Source of the DNA: Streptococcus ruminantium
GTDB taxonomy: Bacteria; Bacillota; Bacilli; Lactobacillales; Streptococcaceae
Length of the DNA: 64,000 bases
Direction: 5' to 3'
NCBI RefSeq assembly: GCF_003609975.1
Contig: NZ_AP018400.1
Coordinates: 1,314,501 to 1,378,500, forward strand
Position numbers and translations under genes: made by a program. How positions within the stretch are numbered: the first letter of the stretch is position 1; each line of letters begins with the position of its first letter. This document shows positions 1 to 8,643 of the stretch, one piece after another. The notes under the pieces are model-generated. The model saw only the letters and a program-made list of their open reading frames with translations. It made no database searches and was not told the DNA's origin.

Positions 1-17
1 GTAAAGGAGAATTCACT

Positions 18-188
18 ATGGCTAAAGGTTTTGGCAAAGGTTTCTTGACAGGTGTTCTTTCAACTGTTGCCCTTGCAGCAGGCGCTATCTTCACCGTTCA
101 TAAGACAATCATCGAACCAGAAGAAAAGAAAGAAGCTTTCATTGAGGAAAATCGTAAAAAAGCTGCTCGCAAACGAGTAGCACACTAA
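18..188 (+). CDS. DUF3042 family small protein
   Basis: This is a 56-residue protein beginning MAKGFGKGFLTG. It has a hydrophobic stretch at about residues 9-27 and a highly charged tail rich in Lys, Glu and Arg, the layout of the DUF3042 family of small Firmicutes proteins, whose function is unknown. A good ribosome binding site (AAAGGAG) lies about 8 nt before the ATG, and the gene is followed at once by an intrinsic terminator, so it is probably the last or only gene of its transcript. It is likely a single-pass membrane-associated protein with a cytoplasmic basic tail. The family assignment is from recognition of the sequence pattern. Confidence 0.75.
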   Translation: MAKGFGKGFLTGVLSTVALAAGAIFTVHKTIIEPEEKKEAFIEENRKKAARKRVAH

Positions 189-214
189 AAAGCTGGAAAT
201 GTTCCAGCTTTTTT
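187..214 (+). terminator. Intrinsic terminator after the DUF3042 gene
   Basis: An 8-bp perfect stem (AGCTGGAA/TTCCAGCT, 3-nt loop) is followed by six T residues, directly after the stop codon. Confidence 0.85.
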
Positions 215-302
215 ATTCGCATAAAAACATTGACTTATCAAACAACTTAAGGAATACTCAAAAAAATCAAATCGCCATCATCATTTTAATTTCCTAAAAG
301 CA

Positions 303-1472
303 TTACAGAATAATATCTTTCTTCTCAATCAATACAATGGTCCACATCATAGCAAGCGTTACAATGGCAAGAGCAATCATTAACGGTAACCAACTACCAA
401 AGATCGGAAAACTATATCCCAACAATCCCGGACCAAGAGCTGCAATGAGATAGCCCCCTGTCTGAACCATTCCTGACAATTGAGCAGTCGCTTGACTATT
501 ACTTGTCTTCAAGGAAAAACTCAACATCATGTAAGGGAAGAGTGCCCCATTTGAAAAGCTGAGGATTATATGCAGTGCAGACCAGAGAAATAGATTAGTA
601 GGAATAAAGGCCATCATGAACAGACCTAATAAGGTTACAGCAGAAATAGCCAACATGCTATTGCGTCTTGTAACTCTCGTCTGGCGTGATAAAATTGCCG
701 GAATAATCATAGACATCGGAATGGCTGTCATATTGAACAAACCAGCCATCAAACCCGCCTCTGCCTTACTAAAACCAACCGATTGTGCAATCGTTGGTAG
801 CCAGGTGATTTCTGTATAGTAAAGCACAGATTGCAGACCTGCAAAGATAAGAAAGGCCAAAGCCGCCTTATTCTTCCAGATGGAGACTACCTTTTCTTCC
901 TGAGAATCACTTGCAAATGTGTGATTCTGTTGAATATTAGGTAGCCAAATGAGGAAAGCCAAAAGAACCAATCCCGAAATCAGGTAAATGAAGAACTCCC
1001 AAGAACTAGCCGAAACAATCGGTACCGCAACCATTGAAGCAAAAGTGGCGGCCACCCCCATAAGAGTAATGTAGACAGTAGTGTATAGACCTATCTTTTG
1101 AGGAAAATTAGCTGCAACTAGACTTGGTAACAGAACATTTATAAAAGCAATGGTAGCACCAATAAGCATGGTACCAACATAAAGCGCCGGTAAGTTCAAG
1201 ACCCGCATGCCTGAACCAACAACCATAACCAAAAGAACAATAGCCATCAGTTTTTCCATACCAAACTTAGCTGCCAGACGAGGTGCTAAAGAAGAACAGA
1301 GAGCAAACATAATCAGTGGAATAGAAGTCAGAATCCCCAATGAGCTAACTTCTACTCCAAGTCCTACTGCTACATCCGTCAAAATAGCTGGTAAAGCAGT
1401 GAAAGGGGCGCGCATAACCACTCCCAGCATAACAATACCAGCTACCATAAATGGTGATTGTTTTTTCATCAT
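303..1472 (-). CDS. MFS transporter, CynX/NimT-like
   Basis: This 389-residue protein has about 12 hydrophobic segments and fits the major facilitator superfamily, most like the CynX/NimT (cyanate/nitroimidazole) branch, with the N-terminal pattern MRAPFTALP and a conserved loop PRLAAKFG after the second segment. It probably exports or imports a small organic solute across the cell membrane; the substrate cannot be read from sequence. Two ATG codons are in tandem; AGGAG lies 4 nt before the first and 7 nt before the second (1469), so the second may be the real start. It is transcribed divergently from the MetE-like gene and looks monocistronic. Confidence 0.8.
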   Translation of the reverse strand: MMKKQSPFMVAGIVMLGVVMRAPFTALPAILTDVAVGLGVEVSSLGILTSIPLIMFALCSSLAPRLAAKFGMEKLMAIVLLVMVVGSGMRVLNLPALYVGTMLIGATIAFINVLLPSLVAANFPQKIGLYTTVYITLMGVAATFASMVAVPIVSASSWEFFIYLISGLVLLAFLIWLPNIQQNHTFASDSQEEKVVSIWKNKAALAFLIFAGLQSVLYYTEITWLPTIAQSVGFSKAEAGLMAGLFNMTAIPMSMIIPAILSRQTRVTRRNSMLAISAVTLLGLFMMAFIPTNLFLWSALHIILSFSNGALFPYMMLSFSLKTSNSQATAQLSGMVQTGGYLIAALGPGLLGYSFPIFGSWLPLMIALAIVTLAMMWTIVLIEKKDIIL

Positions 1473-1569
1473 TTTTCTCCTAAATTTCCTAACGTTCGGA
1501 TTTCAACACTTTTGATTATACCATAGTTGACAAATGAGAAAAAGTTTTAAGCATGTAATTTTCTGTTGT

Positions 1570-1586
1570 TATAGTTTCTAGCTATG
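1570..1586 (+). promoter_or_regulatory. MtaR/MetR-like operator (imperfect palindrome)
   Basis: The sequence TATAGTTTCTAGCTATG is close to the palindrome TATAGTTnnnAACTATA recognised by the LysR-type methionine regulator MtaR (MetR) of streptococci. It lies about 85 nt before the start of a MetE-like gene, where an activator site would be expected. The match is by eye and one half site is imperfect. Confidence 0.5.
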
Positions 1587-1670
1587 GATGTAGTATAAAA
1601 ATAACTATTTTTCAAATACAGTAATCTGAGTTAGAATAGTTTCACTACTAAATTGAAAGAGAGAGAAATA

Positions 1671-2822
1671 ATGACAACTTCAAGATTCCAGCTCGTCGGT
1701 TCACTCCTCCGACCATCAAACTTAAAAGAATTTAAACGCAAGATTGAATATCGTGATGATATTCAATATCCATTCTACGATGCTTTTGATGGTTATCAGG
1801 AGACAGAAACTGCTGCTATTGAAGCAATTATTGCTGAACAAAAAGCAAACGGCATTGATGTCATAACGGATGGGGAGTTTTCCAAGTCCATGTGGCACCT
1901 TGATTTCATCTGGGGATTCCAGGGAATCAAGCGCTATATTGCTGAACATGGCTATCCTTTCAAAGACCACAACGGTCAGATTTTTGAAACTCGCAAAGAT
2001 ATTGGTCTATCTATCACAGGACCCTTATCTGCTAAAAATCACCATTTCATTGACATTTACAAAACTGTTAACAAACTGGCTGGCAACAGCGACACCAAGT
2101 TGACTGTCTGGGGTCCGGCTCATGCTTTCACTGAACTTGTCCTCTTCAATGGACAGGTAGGAGCTGATAAAATTTATAAGACACGTGAGGATTTAAAAGA
2201 GGGCTTGTTGGCAGCCTATAAGGAATTCTTAGTAGAATACAAAGAAGCCGGCGGAAGCATTATTCAGTTTGACGATTGTCTCTGGGAACTATTTGACCCT
2301 GCCAACCCTGTTCCATTTCTGCCACAAGATGATTCCGAAGCCTTAGCTGCATTGGCTGATGAATTTATTTCTATCAACAATACCATCATAGATTATGGAC
2401 ATGAAATCGGTTTAACCGTTTGGACTCACAATTGTCGTGGGAACTATGAAAGCCGAGCTGCGGCTAATGGTACCTACGAAGCCATAGCTGAAAAATTCCT
2501 TCGCGACCAAAAATATGACCGCTTTTTCCTTGAGTGGGATGACGAGCGCGCAGGTGACTTAAAAGCCTTAGAGAGCTTACGTGATAAGGATGTTGAAGTC
2601 GTACTGGGCTTACTTTCCAGCAAAACTTCCGATCTAGATGATGAAAAACGAGTTTACAAACTATTGGAAGAAGCCAGCAAAATCATTCCTAAGGACCGAC
2701 TCTACCTCTCACACCAGTGCGGCTTTGCTTCATGTGACTCAGGAAATGAATTAGCTATTCCACAACAATGGAATAAAATCAAACAAGGACAAGACATTGC
2801 CGCTACATTCTGGTCCGAATAG
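1671..2822 (+). CDS. MetE-like cobalamin-independent methionine synthase family protein
   Basis: This 383-residue protein corresponds to the catalytic (C-terminal) half of MetE and resembles the YxjG/YxjH group of Bacillus. The zinc-ligand pattern of MetE is present: His253 and Cys255 in WTHNCRG, Glu288 in FLEWDDE and Cys350 in SHQCGF. It probably transfers a methyl group to homocysteine (or a related thiol) in the cytoplasm; the lack of the N-terminal MetE half means the methyl donor may not be polyglutamyl methyl-folate. ATG at 1671 is preferred to an in-frame TTG at 1653; the ribosome binding site is weak. An MtaR-like palindrome upstream suggests methionine control, and a strong terminator follows. 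Confidence 0.8.
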   Translation: MTTSRFQLVGSLLRPSNLKEFKRKIEYRDDIQYPFYDAFDGYQETETAAIEAIIAEQKANGIDVITDGEFSKSMWHLDFIWGFQGIKRYIAEHGYPFKDHNGQIFETRKDIGLSITGPLSAKNHHFIDIYKTVNKLAGNSDTKLTVWGPAHAFTELVLFNGQVGADKIYKTREDLKEGLLAAYKEFLVEYKEAGGSIIQFDDCLWELFDPANPVPFLPQDDSEALAALADEFISINNTIIDYGHEIGLTVWTHNCRGNYESRAAANGTYEAIAEKFLRDQKYDRFFLEWDDERAGDLKALESLRDKDVEVVLGLLSSKTSDLDDEKRVYKLLEEASKIIPKDRLYLSHQCGFASCDSGNELAIPQQWNKIKQGQDIAATFWSE

Positions 2823-2872
2823 CTTTACGCAGGTTATTCACACAAAATTGACTATCTCTCTACAGTAACAAG

Positions 2873-2903
2873 AACCCTTTAGGCATTAACCTAAAGGGTT
2901 TTT
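2873..2903 (+). terminator. Intrinsic terminator after the MetE-like gene
   Basis: An 11-bp perfect inverted repeat (AACCCTTTAGG/CCTAAAGGGTT) around a 6-nt loop is followed by a short T run, 50 nt after the MetE-like stop codon. Confidence 0.85.
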
Positions 2904-2916
2904 ACTATTATTCTAT

Positions 2917-3063
2917 TTATTGAGAACTATCAATCCAAGCACCTGCTCTATTCCATCTTAGTAGCATACGACAACCTGCTGTTACCGCCAAGCATACTGG
3001 AAAATTAGCTGAGAACATTTTATGGACTTCGTAAAAAGCTGCAATGCAACTCGCATACTGCAC
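2917..3063 (-). CDS. Possible 48-residue protein downstream of neuA
   Basis: A 48-codon frame starts at GTG (3063) with a strong Shine-Dalgarno sequence, GGAGG, 6 nt upstream, and stops at 2917. It lies 66 nt after the neuA stop on the same strand, so it could be the last gene of the neu operon. The product begins MQYASCIAAFYEVHKMF and has a hydrophobic centre with three Cys residues. I do not recognise it. It may equally be the remnant of a longer broken gene, because the 300 bp after neuA have no other convincing coding sequence. Confidence 0.3.
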   Translation of the reverse strand: MQYASCIAAFYEVHKMFSANFPVCLAVTAGCRMLLRWNRAGAWIDSSQ

Positions 3064-3128
3064 AAATTTCCTCCGGCAAAAATAATACTTTCTCTGATAT
3101 TCCTGTTCAAAAACTAAAAGTAAATAAA

Positions 3129-4361
3129 TTAAATACAGGTAGATAAACCAATCATCCTATTTACCACCTCTTGCCCTGACTCGTTATAATGTATCCCATC
3201 ACTGGTGTACTCATATTTTAAATGACCTTCTTCTGCCATTGTTTCATTTAAGTCAATACAATAAAGTCCCATTTTTTCAGTCTTGTCTAAAATAAATTCA
3301 TTGATTTTCTTCACATCTTCATTGTTAACACCATCTCTAAACAAAGAATAAGCAATCGTGGTAACATAGAGAGATTGACAATGGTCATTCAGTATGTTGA
3401 ACAGACGATCCACATTATGCTCAATCGTTTCTAAATCATATCCAACGATAAAATCATTTATTCCCAATGAAATGATGACTGTGTGGAGTTTTTTTGTGAG
3501 AAGCTGATCTATATTATCCAAAAGCGTGTTGAACGTTATCCCCCCTATACTTAGATTATCAAATCCTTCCAATGAAAGATTTAAAAGACGACTATCTCCT
3601 AAAATTATATTATCCTGACTCTGTTTATGAACTAACTTTTCAATCTTTTCCGCATAAAAACGGCTGTTTTTCTTTTCTCGCTTTTGATAATCAAAATAAA
3701 TACGACCAATAACTGCCATAAAATCAAAACGATCATCCACATCCACTGAATCTTCTTTTTTCATCAGATAGGCCTGAGTTTTCTCCGAAAAGTACGTTTC
3801 ATCTCTTAAATAGGCATTTTTAGAGCTTATATATATAGCTCCATTAGGATAGTAAAGGAGCTTCTCGTCTTGCCTTCTATAGTTTTTCCCCAACCCAACA
3901 CTATCTTTTATATAAGATCCCTCATCCAAAGTTGTAAATAAGGTTGGAGATTTATCAACCTTAGTAAAACTCACTACATGGTCTGCCTCCCCATTTAGAT
4001 ACAGAGCGAATGCTTCTTGGATATGTCTCCCCGTTCTCAAGGGTGAGGTAACTTGGAGTAGGACAAATACTTGATCCTCTGGAAAGGGCTCTAAAAAATG
4101 CTTGTTTACCTGATAGGAGGTGGCAAACTCTGTGGCCAATTCCTTGGGTCTCATGAGAACAGATACTCCTGTTGTTTCGCATATTTTTTTATAGTGCTCA
4201 GAATCTGTACTCACAAAAATATTTTCTTTCTTAAAACATCCTGACTCAATTGCGGCATGGATTGTATGGAAAATCATAGGCTTTCCATCTAAAAATAACA
4301 TATTTTTATTTGGTAATCCTTTTGACCCAGATCGGGCGGGAATGATACAAACTGGTTCCAT
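3129..4361 (-). CDS. neuA: CMP-N-acetylneuraminate synthetase with C-terminal SGNH O-acetylesterase domain
   Basis: This 410-residue protein activates sialic acid with CTP. Residues 1 to about 225 form the nucleotidyltransferase, starting with IIPARSGSKGLPNKN. The C-terminal part is an SGNH/GDSL esterase: catalytic Ser257 in LGDSR, Asn302 in SLGINDF, and Asp388 and His391 in DGIHYN. This two-domain form is known from Streptococcus agalactiae NeuA, where the esterase domain removes O-acetyl groups added by NeuD. GAGGTG precedes the ATG. It is the last recognised gene of the neuBCDA operon, 9 bp after neuD. The protein acts in the cytoplasm. All key residues look intact. Confidence 0.92.
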   Translation of the reverse strand: MEPVCIIPARSGSKGLPNKNMLFLDGKPMIFHTIHAAIESGCFKKENIFVSTDSEHYKKICETTGVSVLMRPKELATEFATSYQVNKHFLEPFPEDQVFVLLQVTSPLRTGRHIQEAFALYLNGEADHVVSFTKVDKSPTLFTTLDEGSYIKDSVGLGKNYRRQDEKLLYYPNGAIYISSKNAYLRDETYFSEKTQAYLMKKEDSVDVDDRFDFMAVIGRIYFDYQKREKKNSRFYAEKIEKLVHKQSQDNIILGDSRLLNLSLEGFDNLSIGGITFNTLLDNIDQLLTKKLHTVIISLGINDFIVGYDLETIEHNVDRLFNILNDHCQSLYVTTIAYSLFRDGVNNEDVKKINEFILDKTEKMGLYCIDLNETMAEEGHLKYEYTSDGIHYNESGQEVVNRMIGLSTCI

Positions 4362-4370
4362 AGCGCACCT

Positions 4371-4997
4371 CTATTTTATCTTTTTTGCAGGCACACCAAC
4401 ATAGGTACCCGATTCCAAAATATTTCTAACAACAACACAGCCAGCCCCTATGGTAGTAAAGGGATGGATGCTGATACATTGAATAATGACCGCACCACTA
4501 CCAACATAGGTTCCTTCTCCTATTTGGCAGAGACCATTAACGGTTGAACCTGGGGCAATGTTGCAATGCGGGCCAATGACTGAATGATGTTCAATTATCG
4601 CACCTGTATTGATAATACAGTTATCATATACAACGGACTCTGAGCCAATAAAACTGGAAAAACCCAAAAAGATTCCCCTCCCTTTGATGCTATCTTTTGA
4701 AAATACATTGGAATGGGGACTGATAATATTTACAATAGCAGAATAATGGTTCTCTGCGACTAGTTCAAAAACTTCTTTTCTCTTCTCATTATCCCCAATT
4801 GTAATAAAGACACAGTCAATCAATCCTTTTTCTAAGAATGATACACTTTCAGAAAGCTTCCCTAAAATAGGATACCGTCTATATTCCTTTATCGGTTTAT
4901 CATCAAAATATCCAACAAATTCATACATGGTAAGATCTAAAAAGGGTAAAACTCCATCTGAAAAGGTTCCAGCACCGAGAAAGGCAACTTTCTTCAT
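4371..4997 (-). CDS. neuD: Sialic acid O-acetyltransferase
   Basis: This 208-residue protein has an N-terminal sugar-binding-like domain (GAGTFSDGVLPF near residue 8) and, from about residue 90, hexapeptide repeats of a left-handed beta-helix acetyltransferase, with His136-type HHSVIG and a GTYVGVPAKKIK end. In streptococci NeuD acetylates the side chain of sialic acid with acetyl-CoA. It overlaps the end of neuC by 4 bp (ATGA) and is preceded by GAGGAG, so it is translationally coupled. Length is normal for the family. Confidence 0.9.
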   Translation of the reverse strand: MKKVAFLGAGTFSDGVLPFLDLTMYEFVGYFDDKPIKEYRRYPILGKLSESVSFLEKGLIDCVFITIGDNEKRKEVFELVAENHYSAIVNIISPHSNVFSKDSIKGRGIFLGFSSFIGSESVVYDNCIINTGAIIEHHSVIGPHCNIAPGSTVNGLCQIGEGTYVGSGAVIIQCISIHPFTTIGAGCVVVRNILESGTYVGVPAKKIK

Positions 4998-6148
4998 ATT
5001 ATCTCCTCATCACATTTCAAATCATAAAAATCTTTCATGACCACATCGCCAGCGGTTAAAAACTCTTTGATAGCACTATAAGCTAAAAATGACGAATCTG
5101 CTTTTTCATAGGGATTTGTAAAATCACTTATTTTTTCAAGCGCATCTAGTCCTGAAACAATATCAGCTGTTCTAGTGCCGACATGGCAAACACTTGGCCC
5201 TGATACCCTGCCTAGCTGGCGATTTCCTATATTGAGAGTCGGAACTCGTAACGAAGGAACTTCAATTAAGCCTGAGGAAGAATTTCCTAACAGACCTTTA
5301 GAATGCTTTACCAACGAATGGAAGTATTTCGTCGGCAAAGAAGAAAACAAATGACGCGAAACATTCTCCTCCACAAAGGAGTGTAAAACCTGCATAATAG
5401 CATCTGACGATGTATCTGAATTGGATCCAATAACAATGCATTGTGTTCCTGTTTTCTTTAGAGCCTCCACAAGGGCTTCTGTTTGGGATACCGCGGTCTG
5501 GTTTTCAAGAGTGACAGGATGAAACAGTACCACATAGTAATTTTCTTCCAACTCAATGTTCAATAAGCACGACAATTCTTCTTTGGATAGGAAATCCTGC
5601 AATAAAACATTTTCAACTCCCATACTTCCAATATGTTTTACCCGTTGCGGTGATTCTCCAAGCTGTATGACCCTTTTTCTGAACTCCTCGGTAGATGTCA
5701 GATGAAGATGACTCATTTTTGTAATAGCATGCCGAATCGACTCATCAAAGTTTCCCAACGTTTTTTCCCCACCGTGAATATGACAAATTGGAACAGTAAA
5801 TATAAGCGCCACATTTGCGACTGGTAACATTTCATACCGATCACCAAGGATGATCACTAAATCATATTGTTCACTAGAAAAAACATCAATCAGACCATCT
5901 GTCAAAGTAGCTAGAGAATGTGCAATCGTTGCCTTAGAAGTATCTGTCAGCTGCAAGTAAATTTTCTTGGTAATGGTAAAACCATCTCGTTCAATATCTG
6001 TGAGTGTATAGCCATATTTCTCCTCAAGATGCATGGCCGTCACAACTAAATCCAACTGGATATCCTCATCCTGATCTAGCCTGGTCAACAAACGACGCAT
6101 AATCCCATATTCAGCGCGCGAACCAGTCACAAAACAAATTTTTTTCAT
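4994..6148 (-). CDS. neuC: UDP-N-acetylglucosamine 2-epimerase (hydrolysing)
   Basis: This 384-residue enzyme converts UDP-GlcNAc to ManNAc and UDP, the first step of sialic acid synthesis. It has the GT-B-like fold signatures of the family: KKICFVTGSRAEYG at the N-terminus, GDRYEMLPVA near residue 100, HIHGGE near 123, and a C-terminal LGNSSSGLIEVP nucleotide-binding loop. The gene starts 12 bp after neuB behind GAGGGAG and overlaps neuD. It acts in the cytoplasm, upstream of NeuB. Confidence 0.92.
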   Translation of the reverse strand: MKKICFVTGSRAEYGIMRRLLTRLDQDEDIQLDLVVTAMHLEEKYGYTLTDIERDGFTITKKIYLQLTDTSKATIAHSLATLTDGLIDVFSSEQYDLVIILGDRYEMLPVANVALIFTVPICHIHGGEKTLGNFDESIRHAITKMSHLHLTSTEEFRKRVIQLGESPQRVKHIGSMGVENVLLQDFLSKEELSCLLNIELEENYYVVLFHPVTLENQTAVSQTEALVEALKKTGTQCIVIGSNSDTSSDAIMQVLHSFVEENVSRHLFSSLPTKYFHSLVKHSKGLLGNSSSGLIEVPSLRVPTLNIGNRQLGRVSGPSVCHVGTRTADIVSGLDALEKISDFTNPYEKADSSFLAYSAIKEFLTAGDVVMKDFYDLKCDEEII

Positions 6149-6160
6149 TACTCCCTCACA

Positions 6161-7177
6161 TTATAACTGATTCGCAAAATCACTATGTATGATATTTTGA
6201 TCCACTTCAAAATCTGCCTCACTCACCTTACCTAAAATATCATACCATTTCATAGGAGATATTCCATCTCCTGGCCGTTTAACGGTAATATTGTCTACAG
6301 AAAAAATATCGCCTTTTTTAATATCTTTTTTAGCCACTATAGACTTGCGAGCAACAATTTTATTCTTTTCTTCTACAGGATCTGGAATTTTTTCACTTCT
6401 TCCCAAAGCTTGTTCAATGATGCGAACCCCCTTTACCAAATCCGATAAAACTTCCGGAGTAGCACTGGCCCTATGGTCAGGACCTTCCATAGCATTGTCC
6501 AAGGTAAAATGTTTTTCTATGATACTAGCTCCTAGTGCCACTGCTGCAATTGGAACTTCCGATCCGATACTATGATCCGAATACCCAATGGATGCATTGG
6601 GAAACTCTTTCTTTAAGGTCGTCAGCACATTTAAATGGAGGGAGCGATAGGGAGCTGGATACTCCGTTGTACAGTGTAAAATAGAAATATCAGTTGTTCC
6701 ATTTTCTCTCAAAATACCTACAGCTCGATGAATCTCCTCTATGGCTGCCATTCCGGTTGACAAGATAACCTTTTTCCCTTGCTTACCAATCTTTTCCAAG
6801 TAAGGCAAATTCGTAATCTCTCCCGATGGAATCTTATAAACAGGCATATTGGTTGAAATCAAAAAATCAAGTGATTCTTCATCAAAAGGTGTCGAAAATA
6901 CATCAACATGCTTGGAGAGACAATAGTCACGCAGCTCCAAATATTCATCGAAACTCAACTCCAATCGGCGAGTCATTTCCAGTTGCGAATCTTTTTCTCC
7001 TGTAGTCTCTTTCTGATACTCTGCTTTAGGGGCATATTTTGAGATCAATTTTTCTGCTTTAAAGGTTTGGAATTTTACCGCATCAACTCCACATTGAACC
7101 GCGACATCAACCATTTTCTTTGCGAGGTGGACATCACCATTATGGTTGCATCCAATTTCTGCTATGATATAAACCAT
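6161..7177 (-). CDS. neuB: N-acetylneuraminate synthase
   Basis: This 338-residue protein condenses ManNAc with phosphoenolpyruvate to give Neu5Ac. The TIM-barrel part starts with AEIGCNHNG and holds the conserved HCTTEYP and GYSDHSIG motifs; the last 60 residues form the SAF (antifreeze-like) domain, from about KSIVAKKDIKKGD. Length is as expected. It is the first gene of neuBCDA, the same order as in the S. agalactiae and S. suis capsule loci, but here no capsule gene precedes it. The ribosome binding site (AAGGG) is weak. An unrelated open frame overlaps its first five codons. Confidence 0.92.
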   Translation of the reverse strand: MVYIIAEIGCNHNGDVHLAKKMVDVAVQCGVDAVKFQTFKAEKLISKYAPKAEYQKETTGEKDSQLEMTRRLELSFDEYLELRDYCLSKHVDVFSTPFDEESLDFLISTNMPVYKIPSGEITNLPYLEKIGKQGKKVILSTGMAAIEEIHRAVGILRENGTTDISILHCTTEYPAPYRSLHLNVLTTLKKEFPNASIGYSDHSIGSEVPIAAVALGASIIEKHFTLDNAMEGPDHRASATPEVLSDLVKGVRIIEQALGRSEKIPDPVEEKNKIVARKSIVAKKDIKKGDIFSVDNITVKRPGDGISPMKWYDILGKVSEADFEVDQNIIHSDFANQL

Positions 7178-7952
7178 TCGTGTTTTCCCTTCTTCTCTTC
7201 TTGGCTACTCGTAAAGATAGAGTATGAGCAAGTATGCCTATTACTATTGAGATGTAGCAAGAACATTGTAATAATATCACATTTTCCTAAAAAATGTTTC
7301 TTGTTCTTTCTTAACAGACGGGTTAGCAGCAAGCTTGTTGAATGCTAGTAAAATCCATTACTTGCTAACTTCTATCATTTTTACAAATACATTATAACAC
7401 TAAAAAAATTTATAGTGAGCTTAAAAATTATTTTTACTACTATGTTATAATCATACTCCATAGAGATTAGCCCTGCAAATTAAAATATAATTAAGTTTTG
7501 TATCAACAAAAGGTCGACAAATTATCTTACATTACAAGATAGAAAGGTTTACTTCTTTTTTTACACTACGAATAAGATCATGATATTCTTTCTATAGTGA
7601 TAAGCCAAATAGAAGCGATCATCCTATAGGCACTTATTGCATTTTCTGAGAACAACTGGAAAAGACCGCAAAGTATTGAGAAGTTGTTATAGTTTTCCTT
7701 ATGAGACAAAAGTATTTTATTATCTATATAGTCATGGTAACATTCTATCATTTTCTAAGAATTTTGAAAAACACTCACTACAACGGCATAACAGTTTCAT
7801 TACTTTATCATAGAAAAAGCAAAACATGATTACTAAAAATTTAAAGTTGTTGTTTCAAAGAAATCGCGACATTAAAAAAGCGATCTTCAACGAAGAAATA
7901 AATCGCTTCTTCTTTCATTCAAAAGCCTTTTAAAATTACATTTCAGGGCAAA
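7178..7952. other. Non-coding stretch between neuB and the CRISPR terminator
   Basis: About 775 bp of AT-rich sequence without a convincing gene. On the minus strand a 60-codon open frame (7344-7162) runs into neuB and may be the fossil of a former upstream gene. On the plus strand an extended -10 box (TGTTATAAT, 7443-7451) has no clear -35. A short hairpin (AAGCGAT/ATCGCTT) lies at about 7878-7905. No protein with a recognisable family was found here. Confidence 0.5.
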
Positions 7953-7985
7953 ACAAAAAGTTTGTCTTCATTTTAAGAAGACAAA
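7953..7985 (-). terminator. Terminator downstream of the CRISPR array
   Basis: A 9-bp perfect stem (TTTGTCTTC/GAAGACAAA, 7961-7985) with a 7-nt loop is followed on the minus strand by CTTTTTG. It lies about 30 bp beyond the last repeat in the direction of array transcription. A second hairpin (AAGGTCA/TGACCTT, 7989-8011) sits between it and the repeat. Confidence 0.75.
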
Positions 7986-8013
7986 AACAAGGTCAAGAAA
8001 TCAATGACCTTAG

Positions 8014-8643
8014 AGGGGACTGTTACTTAAATCTTGAGAGTACAAAAACTCTCCTTTGTATTTGATTTGATTATAGTATGTTTTACTGTTACTTAAATCT
8101 TGAGAGTACAAAAACTCGCTCTGATGCACCACTACTATCCCAGTAGTTTTACTGTTACTTAAATCTTGAGAGTACAAAAACTGTTCTGTTACTGTAAGTG
8201 TTTCGTACATAGTTTTACTGTTACTTAAATCTTGAGAGTACAAAAACTATCCCAATAGCACAAAATAATGCAATGTTGTTTTACTGTTACTTAAATCTTG
8301 AGAGTACAAAAACAGATCGGCTGAATTATCTATCTCTTGCTAAGTTTTACTGTTACTTAAATCTTGAGAGTACAAAAACTAATGCCGATAGTTTCTGAAA
8401 AGCAAAAACGTTTTACTGTTACTTAAATCTTGAGAGTACAAAAACTGGCAAGTTCAATGCTCTGCTTCATTAAGTGTTTTACTGTTACTTAAATCTTGAG
8501 AGTACAAAAACGGTGTTTTTGGCCTATTTTGGGGTGTTTTTGTTTTACTGTTACTTAAATCTTGAGAGTACAAAAACAATTTGAGGTGGATAAATGAGAG
8601 AAGGAACGTTTTACTGTTACTTAAATCTTGAGAGTACAAAAAC
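8014..8643 (-). CRISPR. Type II-A CRISPR array, 10 repeats and 9 spacers
   Basis: Ten 36-bp repeats start at 8014, 8080, 8146, 8212, 8278, 8344, 8410, 8476, 8542 and 8608, each separated by exactly 30 bp. In the transcribed (minus) orientation the repeat begins GTTTTTGTACTCTCAAGA and ends AGTAACAGTAAAAC, differing from the S. thermophilus CRISPR1 repeat at only a few bases. The repeat at 8014-8049 has five changed bases at its 3' end (AGGGG in place of GTTTT on the plus strand), marking it as the leader-distal end. The leader side is at 8644, next to csn2, and the leader ends in ATTTGAG, the integration signal known for II-A systems. All nine spacers differ; I recognise no target. Confidence 0.98.

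Noticed and set aside
2904..3128. Insertion sequence remnant after neuA
   Set aside because: No terminal inverted repeats or transposase motifs could be seen; only a short frame with a ribosome binding site is supported.
8010..8243. Open frame with repeated LYSQDLSNSKT
   Set aside because: It is a translation of CRISPR repeats and spacers, 66 bp apart, not a repeat protein.
8512..8541. Spacer with an internal near-repeat (GGTGTTTTT twice)
   Set aside because: I considered a repeat element, but the length fits a normal 30-bp spacer and no target is recognisable.
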